This document shows positions 8,075 through 20,957 of a stretch of 64,000 bases of DNA, one piece after another (positions within the stretch are counted from its first letter, which is position 1; each line of letters opens with the position of its first letter). The stretch is from Frigididesulfovibrio sp031553235 (GTDB lineage Bacteria > Desulfobacterota > Desulfovibrionia > Desulfovibrionales > Desulfovibrionaceae): contig JAVBLS010000043.1 of the NCBI GenBank assembly GCA_031553235.1, forward strand, positions 1 through 64,000, given 5' to 3'. The notes under the pieces are model-generated. The model was not told where the DNA came from. It worked only from the letters and a program-made list of their open reading frames with translations, and ran no database searches. The position numbers were made by a program, and so were the translations under genes.

Positions 8075-9048
8075 ATACGGCCAAAGAACAATTGCCGGCC
8101 CGGATTTTTGCCGGCGCGGTTGCCGGAAAGGGGCTTGACCCCGAAGACGCTCTCGCTCTGGCGTACCTGCCGGCCGAGCTCCTGCCGGATCTGTTCGCTC
8201 TGGCCGGGACCGCCTTTTTCGCCGCCGGCGCGCGCCGCTGCACCTGCTCGATCATCAATGCCAAGTCCGGCAACTGCGGCGAAGATTGCGCCTTTTGCGC
8301 CCAGTCGGCCCGCCGGCGCGAACGCGGGCCGGTGCAGCCGTTGCTTTCGGCGGACGAATTGCTGCGCCGGGCCGAGGCCGTGGCCGCCTTGGGCGTGGAC
8401 TGCTGCGGCATCGTCACCGCCGGGGGCGGGCCCAATCCTCGGGAGTTGGAGCGGCTCTGCGAGGCCGGCCGGCGCATCGTGGAGCGCCTGGACCTGCGCC
8501 TGTGCGCCTCGTTCGGCATTCTGAACGAGGATCAGGCCGTGATGCTGCGCCAGGCGGGCTATGCCGGCTGCCACCACAACCTCGAGACCAGCCGGGACTT
8601 TTACCCCCAAGTCTGCACCAGCCACACCTGGGAGCAACGCCTGGAAACCCTGGGCCACGCCAAGCGGGCCGGGCTGCTGCTCTGCTCGGGCGGCATCTTC
8701 GGCCTGGGCGAAACCTGGGCCCAACGTATCGAGTTGCTGGCCTGCCTGCGTGAACAGGGGGTTGATTCCGTGCCCCTGAATTTCCTCATTCCCATTCCGG
8801 GCACACCCCTGGAGCAGGCTCCGGCCCTGCAACCGGCCGAGGCCTTGCGGCTGATCGCCCTGGCCCGGCTGATCCTGCCCGGCCAGGACATCATTGTCTG
8901 CGGCGGCCGGGGCCAGACCCTGGGCCAATGGGCCGACCTGGTCTTCCAGGCCGGGGCCGGCGGGATCATGGTCGGCGACTACCTGACCGTGCCGGGCAGA
9001 TCGCGCGAGCGGGATGCGGAGTTGTTGCGGCTGTTGGGGATCAGGTAA
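8071..9048 (+). CDS. bioB: Biotin synthase
   Basis: Radical SAM enzyme that inserts sulfur into dethiobiotin to make biotin. Its 325 residues hold the 4Fe-4S/SAM motif CGEDCAFC (CxxxCxxC) at about residues 66-73, preceded by CTCSIINAKSGN, and the BioB blocks CHHNLETS and GGIFGLGE. The start overlaps the stop of the pseudouridine synthase gene by four bases. No other bio genes are in the window. The gene ends 25 bases from the convergent HD-GYP regulator, with no obvious terminator between. Confidence 0.96.
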   Translation: MNTAKEQLPARIFAGAVAGKGLDPEDALALAYLPAELLPDLFALAGTAFFAAGARRCTCSIINAKSGNCGEDCAFCAQSARRRERGPVQPLLSADELLRRAEAVAALGVDCCGIVTAGGGPNPRELERLCEAGRRIVERLDLRLCASFGILNEDQAVMLRQAGYAGCHHNLETSRDFYPQVCTSHTWEQRLETLGHAKRAGLLLCSGGIFGLGETWAQRIELLACLREQGVDSVPLNFLIPIPGTPLEQAPALQPAEALRLIALARLILPGQDIIVCGGRGQTLGQWADLVFQAGAGGIMVGDYLTVPGRSRERDAELLRLLGIR

Positions 9049-9073
9049 GCTCCGCCTGTTCCCAGGCACGGCC

Positions 9074-10156
9074 CTACGCTTCGGCAATCAGCGGCGTCAG
9101 GTCCATCTCCTCGCCGGCGTGGAGCACGTGCTGGATGGACGGCAGGTGTTTGACAAAGAGGTCGAAGAGCTCCGGCTGGAACTTGGTGCCCCGGCCGCGC
9201 TCCAGGATGTCGAGCACGGCCTCTTCGTCCAGGCCGCGCCGGTAGACCCGGTCGGAGCGCAGGGCGTCATAGACGTCCACCAGCGAGACGATGCGCGCCT
9301 CCATGGGGATGTTGTCGCCGGCCAGGCGGTGCGGGTAGCCCGAGCCGTCCCAGTTTTCGTGGTGCCACAGGGCGATGCGCTCGGCCATCTGGATCAGCAG
9401 ACTCTTGGAACTGGAAAGGATCTTGCCGCCGATGCTGGTGTGCTGCTGGATGATCAGCCGCTCGTCGGCCGTGAGCGGGCCGGGTTTGAGCAGAATGGCG
9501 TCGGAGATGCCGATCTTGCCCACGTCGTGCAGGGGCGCGGCCGCCCTGATGATGTCCACCTGGTTGGTGTTCCAGCCCAGTTTTTCGGCCAGAAAGGCGC
9601 TCATGATGCCGATGCGGCGCACGTGGCTGCCGGTTTCGGCGTGGCGCGAGAGCAGGGCGTTGAACAGGCGCGAGATGATTTCGGCCTGGGTGTCGCGGAT
9701 GGCCTGGGTCTGGGAGCGCACGATGCGTTCCAGGCCCTGGGTGTATTCGCGCAGAGAGCGCTCGGCTTCGATGACCCGGATACCCACCTGGATGCGCAGC
9801 TTGAGTTCGTCGATCTCAAAGGGTTTGACCACATAGTCGTCCACCCCGCCTTCGGCAAAGCCGTGCAGCCGGTCGGAAAAATCGCCCTTGCCCGTGAGCA
9901 GGATGATGTAGAGATACTGGGCCTCGCGCAGAGCCCGGGCCCGCTTGGCCAACTCCACCCCGTTCATGATAGGCATGTCCCAGTCGGTAATCAGCATGCC
10001 GATTTCTTCGGAGTCCGGGGCAAAGAGATTGACGGTCAGGCCGTTCAGAGCCTCCTGGCCGTTGGCGGCCTCGGTGACCGTGTGCCCCATGGCCCGCAGG
10101 TGCGAGGCCAGAAAGTAGCGGGCGGTTTCTTGATCTTCGGCGAACAAGATATGCAT
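9074..10156 (-). CDS. Response regulator with HD-GYP c-di-GMP phosphodiesterase domain
   Basis: An N-terminal receiver domain (phosphoacceptor Asp58 in ITDWDMPIMNG; Lys in VVKPFE) is followed by a helical linker. The HD-GYP domain shows LHDVGKIG for the HD metal pair and HHENWDGSGYPHRLAGD for the GYP loop, so a catalytically competent c-di-GMP hydrolase is expected. ATG at 10156 was preferred over an upstream GTG because GGAG lies at a proper distance. It starts 37 bases after the hybrid kinase gene on the same strand, which makes that kinase its likely partner. Output: lower c-di-GMP, affecting motility or biofilm (inference). Confidence 0.93.
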   Translation of the reverse strand: MHILFAEDQETARYFLASHLRAMGHTVTEAANGQEALNGLTVNLFAPDSEEIGMLITDWDMPIMNGVELAKRARALREAQYLYIILLTGKGDFSDRLHGFAEGGVDDYVVKPFEIDELKLRIQVGIRVIEAERSLREYTQGLERIVRSQTQAIRDTQAEIISRLFNALLSRHAETGSHVRRIGIMSAFLAEKLGWNTNQVDIIRAAAPLHDVGKIGISDAILLKPGPLTADERLIIQQHTSIGGKILSSSKSLLIQMAERIALWHHENWDGSGYPHRLAGDNIPMEARIVSLVDVYDALRSDRVYRRGLDEEAVLDILERGRGTKFQPELFDLFVKHLPSIQHVLHAGEEMDLTPLIAEA

Positions 10157-10193
10157 AGGCACTCCAAAGGGAAATCGACACAGGCTTAAAAAG

Positions 10194-13520
<3,327 letters not shown>

Positions 13521-13760
13521 CCGAACGGCGTCCCTTGAGCGAAGCAACGATGCATCGGCCGGCGCTTTGTCGTCACACACGGGCGATTGTTCCTTCGAGT
13601 ATACAATATTGTTAGATTATCCTTACGATAGATTCCTATCAAGAGCATTTGATATGTCAAGCGTAAATATAAAATATTATATATGGTAATCGTTATTTTA
13701 TAATAAATAACTGCCTGTGTCCCGGGCTGGCGGAAGAAGGCCGAAGCGGCTTGGCGCAAC
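13521..13760. other. Intergenic region, AT-rich, upstream of the hybrid kinase
   Basis: No gene is seen. The stretch at about 13600-13720 is very AT-rich and likely holds the promoter of the minus-strand kinase. No operator could be named. Confidence 0.4.
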
Positions 13761-13799
13761 AAAAAAATCCCGGGCCGCGCTGTGGCGCCGACCCGGGAC
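13761..13799 (-). terminator. Intrinsic terminator of alaS
   Basis: On the minus strand TCCCGGGTCGGCGC is followed by GCGCGGCCCGGGA and then seven T residues. It lies 28 bases after the alaS stop. Confidence 0.85.
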
Positions 13800-13826
13800 A
13801 AAGAGATGCGTGTTCTCGTATTGGGA

Positions 13827-16478
13827 TCAGACGGAAAGGGCCGTTTTCAGGGCGGCAAAGCCCGCTTCGGCCCCGGCCGGGTTGGCGCCGCCGGCCTGGG
13901 CCAGATCCGGCCGGCCGCCGCCGGAGCCGTCGATGGGCGCGGCCGCGATCTTGATCAAGTCGGAGGCGTTGAAGCGGGTCTGCAGGTCTTTGGAAACCGC
14001 CACAATCATGTGGGCCTTGCCGTCTTCTTCGGCCGTCAGACAGAGAATGCCCGAGGCCAGACGCGAGCGCACGTCGTCGGCCAGTTCGCGCAGGGCCTTC
14101 ATGTTCGGCGCGCCGGTCGCGGCGCAGACCACCGGCACCCCGGCCACGGTTTCGACCGCCGCGGCCAGTTCGGCCGCGCCGGCCCCGGCGGCCCGGCCTT
14201 CGGCCTTGGCCAGATCCCGGCGCAGAGCCCGGACCTCTTCCTGCAGGGCGGCGACCCGGTGGACCAGTTCACCCGGCCGGCTTTTGGTCAGTCCGTAAAG
14301 GTCGGCCAGTTCATGGCGCTGGGTGTTGAACAGTTCCAGGGTATTCCAGCCGGTCACGGCTTCAATGCGCCGGATGCCGGCCGCCACCCCGGCCTCGGAA
14401 GTAATCGCGAAGGCCCCGGCCCGGCCGGTGCGGTCCAGGTGGGTGCCGCCGCACAACTCGACCGACTCGCCTTCAATGCGCACCACGCGCACGTTGTCGG
14501 CGTATTTTTCGCCGAACAGGGCCATGGCCCCGCCGGCCACGGCCGCGTCATAGGCCATGTGCTCCGCGGCCAGGGGACGGTCGGCCAGAATGGCGGCATT
14601 GACCCGGCGCTCGACCTCGGCGAGTTCTTCGGGGGTCATGGCCGTGAAGTGATGGAAGTCGAAGCGCAGGCGGTCGGGCGCCACCAGCGAACCGGCCTGG
14701 CGGGCATGCTCGCCGAGCACGGCCTGCAGGGCGGCGTGCAGCAGGTGGGTGCAGGTGTGGTTGCGGGCCGAGGCCAGGCGCGCGCCTTCCTCCACCAGCA
14801 GATCCACTTCGGAATCCAGAAGGATCTCGCCTTCGGAGACCTCGATCTGATGGAGGGTCAGTTCGGGCGAGGCCTTCAGGGTATCGAGCACCTGGGCCGC
14901 GCCGAGAGGCGTGGTCATGCGGCCGGTGTCGCCTACCTGGCCGCCGGAAGCGCCGTAGAACGGGGTGACGCCGGCCACGGCAAAGCCCTTGGCGCCTTTG
15001 GGCAGCACGGGTACGGCCGAGCCTTCGGCATCGAGCAGGGCGATGATCCGCGAGGCGCCGGACAGAGCCTCGTAGCCGGTGAAGGTCGAGTGCAGGCCGT
15101 CTTCAAGCAGGGCGGCGAAGCGGGCGGCCAGATCGGTCTCGCCCGAGCCTTTCCAGGCCGCTTTGGCACGCTTTTTCTGCTCGTCCATGCAGATCTTGAA
15201 GCCGTCCTCGTCCACGGAAAAGCCGCGTTTTTCGGCCACGTCGTTGATGATGTCCAGAGGGAAGCCGTAGGTGTCGTACAGCTTGAAGGCCACGGCGCCC
15301 GGCACGGCCTTTTGCCCGGCCTTTTCCAGGCCGGCCATTTCTTCTTCAAGCAGGGACAGGCCCTTGTCCAGGGTCTTGTCGAAGCGATCTTCCTCTTCTT
15401 TGATCACCCGGACCATGAACTCGCGGCCGGTGCGCAACTCGGGAAAGTCATCGCCCATCTGGTCGACCACGTTGTCGGCCGTTTTGTACAAAAAGGCCTT
15501 GGGCATGCCGATGAGCCGGCCGAAGCGGTAGGCCCGGCGGATCAGCCGGCGCAGCACATAACCCCGGCCCTCGTTGGAGGGCATGATCCCGTCGGCCACC
15601 ATGAAGGCGATGGCCCGGCTGTGGTCGGCCACAACCCGCAGAGCCGTGTCGGTGTCGTTGGTGTCGGGCGCGCTGCGGCTGTATTTCACCCCGGCCAGAT
15701 CGGCCGCGTGGACAATGATCTGCCTGAACAAATCGCCGTCGAAGTTGGAATAAACGCCCTGGCACACGGCCGAGACTCGCTCCAGGCCCATGCCGGTGTC
15801 GATGCTCGGCTTGGGCAGGGGCTCGCGCTTGCCCGGCGCGGTCTCATTGAACTGCATGAACACCAGGTTCCAGATTTCCAGAAAGCGGTCGCAGTCGCAC
15901 TTGCCGATGCCGCAGTCGGGCCCGCAGGTCATGTGCTCGCCCTGGTCGATGAGAATTTCCGAGCAGGGGCCGCAGGGACCGGTGTCGCCCATGCGCCAGA
16001 AGTTGTCCTTCTCGCCCATGCGGATGATCCGCTCTTTGGGAATGGAGGTGTGGGCCAGCCAGAGTTGCTCGGCCTCGTCGTCATCGAGAAAGATGGTGGC
16101 GTAAAGCTTGTCTTCGGGCAGCTCCAGCTCTTTGGTCAGAAAGTGCCAGGCGAACTTGATGGCGTCTTCTTTGAAGTAGTCGCCAAAGGAAAAGTTGCCG
16201 AGCATCTCGAAAAAGGTATGGTGCCGGGCCGTGCGGCCGACGTTTTCCAGGTCGTTGTGCTTGCCGCCCACGCGCAGGCATTTTTGGGCCGTTGTCGCCC
16301 GGGTGTAGGCGCGCTTCTCCAGGCCCTGGAAGATCTTCTTGAACTGCACCATGCCGGAGTTGGTGAAAAGCAGAGAAGGATCATCCTTGGGTACCAGTGA
16401 GGAGGAACGCACGATCTCGTGCCCGTTCTGTTGGTAATAGGCCAGGAAACGCCGACGAATTTCGTTGGTGGTCAACAC
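13827..16478 (-). CDS. alaS: Alanine--tRNA ligase
   Basis: Charges tRNA-Ala and edits Ser/Gly errors. Its 883 residues have the usual length and order: aminoacylation domain (LVPKDDPSLLFTNSGMVQFK), the Cys-rich insertion CGPDCGIGKCDCDRF typical of some clades, the editing domain with HTCTHLLH and ELCGGTHL zinc ligands, and the C-terminal C-Ala domain. The start is GTG with AGGAG seven bases before it. It begins 27 bases after recA on the same strand, so the two form an operon closed by the terminator downstream. Confidence 0.97.
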   Translation of the reverse strand: MLTTNEIRRRFLAYYQQNGHEIVRSSSLVPKDDPSLLFTNSGMVQFKKIFQGLEKRAYTRATTAQKCLRVGGKHNDLENVGRTARHHTFFEMLGNFSFGDYFKEDAIKFAWHFLTKELELPEDKLYATIFLDDDEAEQLWLAHTSIPKERIIRMGEKDNFWRMGDTGPCGPCSEILIDQGEHMTCGPDCGIGKCDCDRFLEIWNLVFMQFNETAPGKREPLPKPSIDTGMGLERVSAVCQGVYSNFDGDLFRQIIVHAADLAGVKYSRSAPDTNDTDTALRVVADHSRAIAFMVADGIMPSNEGRGYVLRRLIRRAYRFGRLIGMPKAFLYKTADNVVDQMGDDFPELRTGREFMVRVIKEEEDRFDKTLDKGLSLLEEEMAGLEKAGQKAVPGAVAFKLYDTYGFPLDIINDVAEKRGFSVDEDGFKICMDEQKKRAKAAWKGSGETDLAARFAALLEDGLHSTFTGYEALSGASRIIALLDAEGSAVPVLPKGAKGFAVAGVTPFYGASGGQVGDTGRMTTPLGAAQVLDTLKASPELTLHQIEVSEGEILLDSEVDLLVEEGARLASARNHTCTHLLHAALQAVLGEHARQAGSLVAPDRLRFDFHHFTAMTPEELAEVERRVNAAILADRPLAAEHMAYDAAVAGGAMALFGEKYADNVRVVRIEGESVELCGGTHLDRTGRAGAFAITSEAGVAAGIRRIEAVTGWNTLELFNTQRHELADLYGLTKSRPGELVHRVAALQEEVRALRRDLAKAEGRAAGAGAAELAAAVETVAGVPVVCAATGAPNMKALRELADDVRSRLASGILCLTAEEDGKAHMIVAVSKDLQTRFNASDLIKIAAAPIDGSGGGRPDLAQAGGANPAGAEAGFAALKTALSV

Positions 16479-16505
16479 AAAAAAGCTCCTTTAGAACAAT
16501 TCGTT

Positions 16506-17582
<1,077 letters not shown>

Positions 17583-17699
17583 GCGGCATGTGCTCCCTTT
17601 ATGAAAAAATTAAGGAATCATTTCTAACAAAAGGGCAGTGTGAAGTCTACAAGTCACCGCCGGCCGGCCAGGTTTGCCCTTTTGCCGGCGGGAATTTTC

Positions 17700-18014
17700 C
17701 GGCTCGGACGGCCGCCGTCTGCGCCGCCGTGTTCACCGACGAGCAACTGACCAAGCTGGTCAACTTCGGGGCGATTACCTCGTTCGTGATGCTCAACTTC
17801 GCGGTTTTCTGGTTCTTTTTCATCCGCGAAGGCCGGCGCGACCTCGCGGGCTGCCGGCGTTATTTGATCTGCCCGATGATCGGCATGGCCATTCTGCTCT
17901 ATGTCTGGAGCGGCTTTGACCACATGACCCAGATCATCGGCTTTGCCTGGCTTGCCGCGGGCCTGGCCATCGGCTATGTGAAGAGCAAAGGCTACAAAGA
18001 AGTGCCGGAAGTCT
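17700..18014 (+). pseudogene. C-terminal remnant of an APC-superfamily amino acid/amine permease
   Basis: About 100 residues survive: FTDEQLTKLVNFGAITSF, then a helix (VMLNFAVFWFFFI), REGRRD and two more membrane helices to GYVKSKGYKEVPEVF. This is the last part of a 12-helix APC permease, which normally has about 430-480 residues. Nothing resembling the first eight or nine helices lies between it and recA. The reading frame runs straight into repeat A1 at the native C-terminal region. The left boundary is estimated. It is not expected to be expressed as a working transporter. Confidence 0.75.
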
Positions 18015-18130
18015 TTAGAGCAGTTTACGCTTCAAATAGTCGCTTAACGGCGGGCAAAGCCCGCCTACGCCTATTTGGCGGCAAGGATTTGCCGACAAAT
18101 CCTTGCGAGCATTTCAAGTGTGAAATGCTT
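18015..18130 (+). repeat. Stem-loop repeat A, copy 1 (tandem with copy 2)
   Basis: Element of 116 bases beginning TTAGAGCAGTTTACGC and ending GTGTGAAATGCT. Internal hairpins: GGCGGGCAAAGCCCGCC, GGATTTGCCGACAAATCC, and an end hairpin GAGCATTTCA..TGAAATGCT. It is joined directly to copy 2, sharing the TTAG at the junction, and lies between two gene remnants. Confidence 0.9.
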
Positions 18131-18248
18131 TAGAGCAGTTTACGCTTCAAATAGTCGCTTAACGGCGGGCAAAGCCCGCCTACGCCTATTTGACGGCAAT
18201 GATTTGCCGACAAATCCTTGCGAGCATTTCAAGTGTGAAATGCTCTAG
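18129..18248 (+). repeat. Stem-loop repeat A, copy 2
   Basis: Nearly identical to copy 1; differences include GACGGCAATGATT in place of GGCGGCAAGGATT. It ends ATGCTCTAG. The ends form a short inverted repeat (TTAGAGCA against TGCTCTAG). No open frame of note is inside. Confidence 0.9.
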
Positions 18249-18249
18249 C

Positions 18250-18450
18250 GCCGAAAGTACGGACGAAGCCGTGCGCCTGTCGGTACTCCACATGCACGAT
18301 CTGCTGCAACAAGAGACCGGTCTGGCCGGCGATGAGGCCCTGATGCTGATGAGCGCGGTCGGGCAGGCCCGGATCAGCCAGGTGGTCAACGCGCTGAAAA
18401 CGGCGCGGTTTTGCATGCCGCTTAAGATATTACGGGATTTTCGCTTGTAA
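18250..18450 (+). pseudogene. C-terminal remnant of an acetamidase/formamidase-type amidohydrolase
   Basis: About 66 residues remain: STDEAVRLSVLHMHDLLQQE, TGLAGDEALMLMSAVGQARI, SQVVNALKTARFCMPLKIL. This is the C-terminal end of FmdA/acetamidase proteins (normally about 310-410 residues), with the conserved Met-rich helix and the SQVV segment. It opens directly from repeat A2 and ends at the shared terminator. Family assignment is from motif memory and is fairly confident. No start region is present. Confidence 0.7.
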
Positions 18451-18483
18451 AAAAGGGCTGCGGATGCGGCCCTTTTTTACAAG
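18444..18483. terminator. Bidirectional intrinsic terminator
   Basis: A perfect 15-base inverted repeat, CTTGTAAAAAAGGGC facing GCCCTTTTTTACAAG, with a 10-base loop. The A/T runs serve both strands: the amidase remnant on plus and the CorA fragment on minus. It overlaps both stop codons. Confidence 0.9.
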
Positions 18484-18737
18484 CAGTTCTTGCGGCGGAA
18501 GTAAAGCATAACTGAACCGCAGAGCACGAGGCAAAGGGCCAGCATGGCCCCAAAGGCCCAGGGGTTGTCGGCCGGGGCCAGGAACATGTTCATGCCGTAA
18601 ATGCCGGCGATGATTGTGGGGATCACCAGGATGATGGTCATGCCGGTGAGGAATTTCATGACCTCGTTCAGATTGTTGGAGACCACCGCGCCCATGGCGT
18701 CGCCCAGGCCGTCCACAAGGGTATGGGCGGTGATCAT
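18477..18737 (-). pseudogene. CorA C-terminal fragment (two membrane helices)
   Basis: 86 residues containing only the end of a CorA magnesium/cobalt channel: NNLNEVMKFLTGMTIILVIP, the signature GMN in IAGIYGMNMFL, then the second helix and the tail YFRRKNCL. The roughly 230-residue cytoplasmic funnel is absent. The open frame starts with ATGATC and overlaps the end of cbiO by four bases, so it could still be translated by coupling. It is either a deletion remnant or a small stand-alone membrane peptide; remnant is favoured. Confidence 0.75.
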
Positions 18738-19402
18738 GGCTGTTCCTCCACGGGGCGCAGCAGGCCGTTTTCCAGGCGCAGCATGCCGGTGCAGACCCGG
18801 CCGAGAAAGGTCGCGTCGTGGGACACGGCCAGAAAGGGTAGCCCCAGGCCGTTCAAGGTGTCCACCAGCAGGGTCGCGGCAACCGGGTCCAGGTCGTTGG
18901 TCGGTTCGTCCAGGAGCAGGAGCTTGGGCCGCATGGAAAGCACGGCCGCCAGGGCGGCCAGTTTCTGCTCGCCGCCGGAAAGGTTGCAGCCCGAGCGCCC
19001 GGCCAGCCGGCCGATGCCCAGGCTTTCCAGGGTTTCCTCGGCCCGTTTGCGGGCTTCAGACCGGGACAGCCCCAGGTTGATCGGGCCAAAGGCCACGTCT
19101 TCGAGCACCGTGGGGCAGAAAAGCTGGTCTTCGGTGCGCTGCAGCAGATAGCCCATGCACGGCCGGGCGGCGCGAAAGTCGTTTTCCGTGCGCAGGGGTT
19201 TGCCGGCAAAGCGGATTTCCCCGGCACTCGGGGGCAGCAGACCGGTGATCAGGTGCAGCAGGGTGCTTTTGCCGCAGCCGATGTGCCCGGAAAGGCCCAG
19301 ACGGTCGCCGGGCTCAAGACAAAGCTCCACACCGCGTAAAATTTCCGGCGCGCCGGGGGCATGGGCGAAGCGCAGGGCGACGATTTCCAGCAGAGGGCTC
19401 AT
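18734..19402 (-). CDS. cbiO: Cobalt/nickel ECF transporter ATPase
   Basis: ATP-binding subunit of an energy-coupling-factor metal importer. Its 222 residues show Walker A GHIGCGKSTLLHLI, the Q-loop region GYLLQRTEDQLFCPTV, signature LSGGEQKLAALA, Walker B LLLLDEPTNDLD and the His switch AVSHD. The ATG was chosen over an upstream TTG. It begins five bases after cbiQ and ends overlapping the CorA fragment. It is shorter than many CbiO proteins but complete in motifs. Confidence 0.93.
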   Translation of the reverse strand: MSPLLEIVALRFAHAPGAPEILRGVELCLEPGDRLGLSGHIGCGKSTLLHLITGLLPPSAGEIRFAGKPLRTENDFRAARPCMGYLLQRTEDQLFCPTVLEDVAFGPINLGLSRSEARKRAEETLESLGIGRLAGRSGCNLSGGEQKLAALAAVLSMRPKLLLLDEPTNDLDPVAATLLVDTLNGLGLPFLAVSHDATFLGRVCTGMLRLENGLLRPVEEQP

Positions 19403-19407
19403 AAACC

Positions 19408-20139
19408 TCAAGAATACAGGCCGGCGGCCGGGATCGCAAGGGCCATGAGCAGGCCGCAGGCCGTGAGCAGACGGGCGGCCGGTCCGGCCTCGGCCTTATC
19501 CGGCTCCAGGGCAAAGCGCCCGCTAAAGCCGCGCAGGCGCATGGCCGCGTCCATGCGCCCGCTTTTGTCGAAGCTGCGGATCAACAGCATGGCCGCCAGA
19601 TTGGCCGAGGTGCGCAGGGTATGGAGCGAGCAGCGGGGCACAAAGCCGCGCAGCTTGGCCGCCCGGCGCATGCCTTCCAACTCGCGGGCAAACAGGCCGA
19701 TGTGCCTGCCCATCAGCAGGAGCAGGGTGACGAGTTTTTCCGGCACGCCCAGGCCGCGCAGGGCCCGGCAGTTTTCGGCCGGCGGCCGGCGGCCCGGCAG
19801 GCAGATGAAAAACAGGGACACGGCATTGGCTTTCAGCAGCATGACCAGGGCGGCCTCGGCTCCCCGCAGGGTGAAGTGCACCGGGCCCAGGGACAGGGCT
19901 GGGCCCGTGGGCGCGCCGAAGCCCAGGGGCAGGGTGCAGAAGAGCAGCAGAAAGAAGGCGTTCAGGCGGGCAAAGGCAGTGCCCAAGAGGCGCAGGGGCG
20001 GGCGTTCCAGGCCGGCGATGAGCAGGCCGACACCCAGGGCGGTCAGGGCCGGGGTAAGACCTTTGGCCGCGGCAGTGCCGACGGCCAGGGCCAAGGCCAC
20101 CAGCAGACGGTGCCGGGCGGGCAGGTCAAGACCGCTCAT
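19408..20139 (-). CDS. cbiQ: Cobalt/nickel ECF transporter transmembrane subunit
   Basis: T-component that couples the ATPase to CbiM. Its 243 residues have several hydrophobic helices and the coupling motifs MRRAAKLRGFVPR and MDAAMRLRGFSGRF, the two Arg-Gly-type cytoplasmic helices of EcfT proteins. ATG at 20139 lies inside the last codons of cbiM (14-base overlap), which supports coupled translation. Confidence 0.9.
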   Translation of the reverse strand: MSGLDLPARHRLLVALALAVGTAAAKGLTPALTALGVGLLIAGLERPPLRLLGTAFARLNAFFLLLFCTLPLGFGAPTGPALSLGPVHFTLRGAEAALVMLLKANAVSLFFICLPGRRPPAENCRALRGLGVPEKLVTLLLLMGRHIGLFARELEGMRRAAKLRGFVPRCSLHTLRTSANLAAMLLIRSFDKSGRMDAAMRLRGFSGRFALEPDKAEAGPAARLLTACGLLMALAIPAAGLYS

Positions 20140-20770
20140 GGCCCAGGGCCGCGTAGGGCAAGTTGAGGAATTCCGGCCGGACGCGTTCCACAAAACCCAC
20201 CACCAGCAGGGTCACGGCGCCTTCGACCAGGGCCAGGGGCAGGTGCGCGGCCAGCAGGGTCACGGCCGCGGCCCGGAAGTTGACCCCCGGCATGCCCTGC
20301 CCGGAAAGGATCAGGGCCAGGGCGGCCAGAAGGCCGGAGAATATGATCGAGAAAAAGCCGCAGGCAAAGGCCGCGCAGCGTCGGGTGGAGAGTCTGGGCG
20401 AAGCCAGGACGGGCAGGAACGCATAGCGGCAGACCACGGCCGGCAGGGCCATGACGCAGGTGTTCACCCCGAGCACGGTGATGCCGCCGAACTGGAAAAA
20501 GAAGGCCTGGAGCAACAGGGCGGCGAAGATGGCCGGAAAAGCCGCCGGGCCGAGGGCCAGGCCGATCAGGCCGTTGAGGATCAGGTGGACGCTGCTCGGC
20601 GGCAGGGGCAGGTTGATCAGCGAGGCCACGAAAAAAGCCGCCGCAAACAGCGCGGTGCGGGGCATGTCTTCGGCCCGGATGGCGCGCAGGCCCAGACCCA
20701 CGCCGGCGGCGGCGAACACGGCCCCGGCGGTCAGAACCGGAACGGAAAGAACCCCTTCGGATATATGCAT
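20126..20770 (-). CDS. cbiM: Cobalt/nickel substrate-specific subunit
   Basis: S-component that binds Co2+ or Ni2+ through its N-terminus. The 214-residue protein starts MHISEGVLS, so the metal-coordinating Met1-His2 pair is exposed only with this start; the upstream in-frame codons are therefore rejected. Membrane blocks LPPSSVHLILNGLIGLALG and LLQAFFFQFGGITVLGVNT are typical. No CbiN/NikN or CbiL/NikL gene follows. Whether it carries cobalt or nickel cannot be told from sequence alone. Confidence 0.93.
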   Translation of the reverse strand: MHISEGVLSVPVLTAGAVFAAAGVGLGLRAIRAEDMPRTALFAAAFFVASLINLPLPPSSVHLILNGLIGLALGPAAFPAIFAALLLQAFFFQFGGITVLGVNTCVMALPAVVCRYAFLPVLASPRLSTRRCAAFACGFFSIIFSGLLAALALILSGQGMPGVNFRAAAVTLLAAHLPLALVEGAVTLLVVGFVERVRPEFLNLPYAALGHERS

Positions 20771-20837
20771 GGATGACCTTCGGTGAGAATGCCGCGTGGC
20801 GGGGGGCCTGCCTCGCGGCGGTGTTGTGTCTGGTGGA

Positions 20838-20866
20838 AGCATAGCTCCGGGGGCGGCCGGGGTCAA
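20838..20866 (-). promoter_or_regulatory. Promoter of cbiMQO
   Basis: On the minus strand TTGACC, exactly 17 bases, TATGCT: a near-consensus sigma-70 promoter about 68 bases upstream of the cbiM start. Confidence 0.7.
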
Positions 20867-20867
20867 T

Positions 20868-20894
20868 GTGCTACGAATTGAAAATTTGTGCTAT
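20868..20894. promoter_or_regulatory. Candidate metal-regulator operator
   Basis: Two direct half-sites, GTGCTAC and GTGCTAT, spaced 13 bases apart (20-base period), touching the -35 box of cbiMQO. Position and spacing suit a NikR-like dimeric regulator. That identity is inference. It also lies upstream of the divergent DJ-1-type gene. Confidence 0.45.
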
Positions 20895-20957
20895 CGAGGA
20901 AGTTGATGAATTTTTAGATAATTTGAGTTAAAAATTCAGACGGCCATTGAGGAAAAG

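Noticed and set aside
18015..18248. Tandem repeats A1/A2 as a CRISPR array
   Set aside because: Only two units of about 116 bases joined with no spacer, with isolated copies elsewhere and no cas genes nearby.
20771..20957. Cobalamin riboswitch upstream of cbiM
   Set aside because: No B12-box-like sequence was found; the gap is explained by a promoter and direct repeats.
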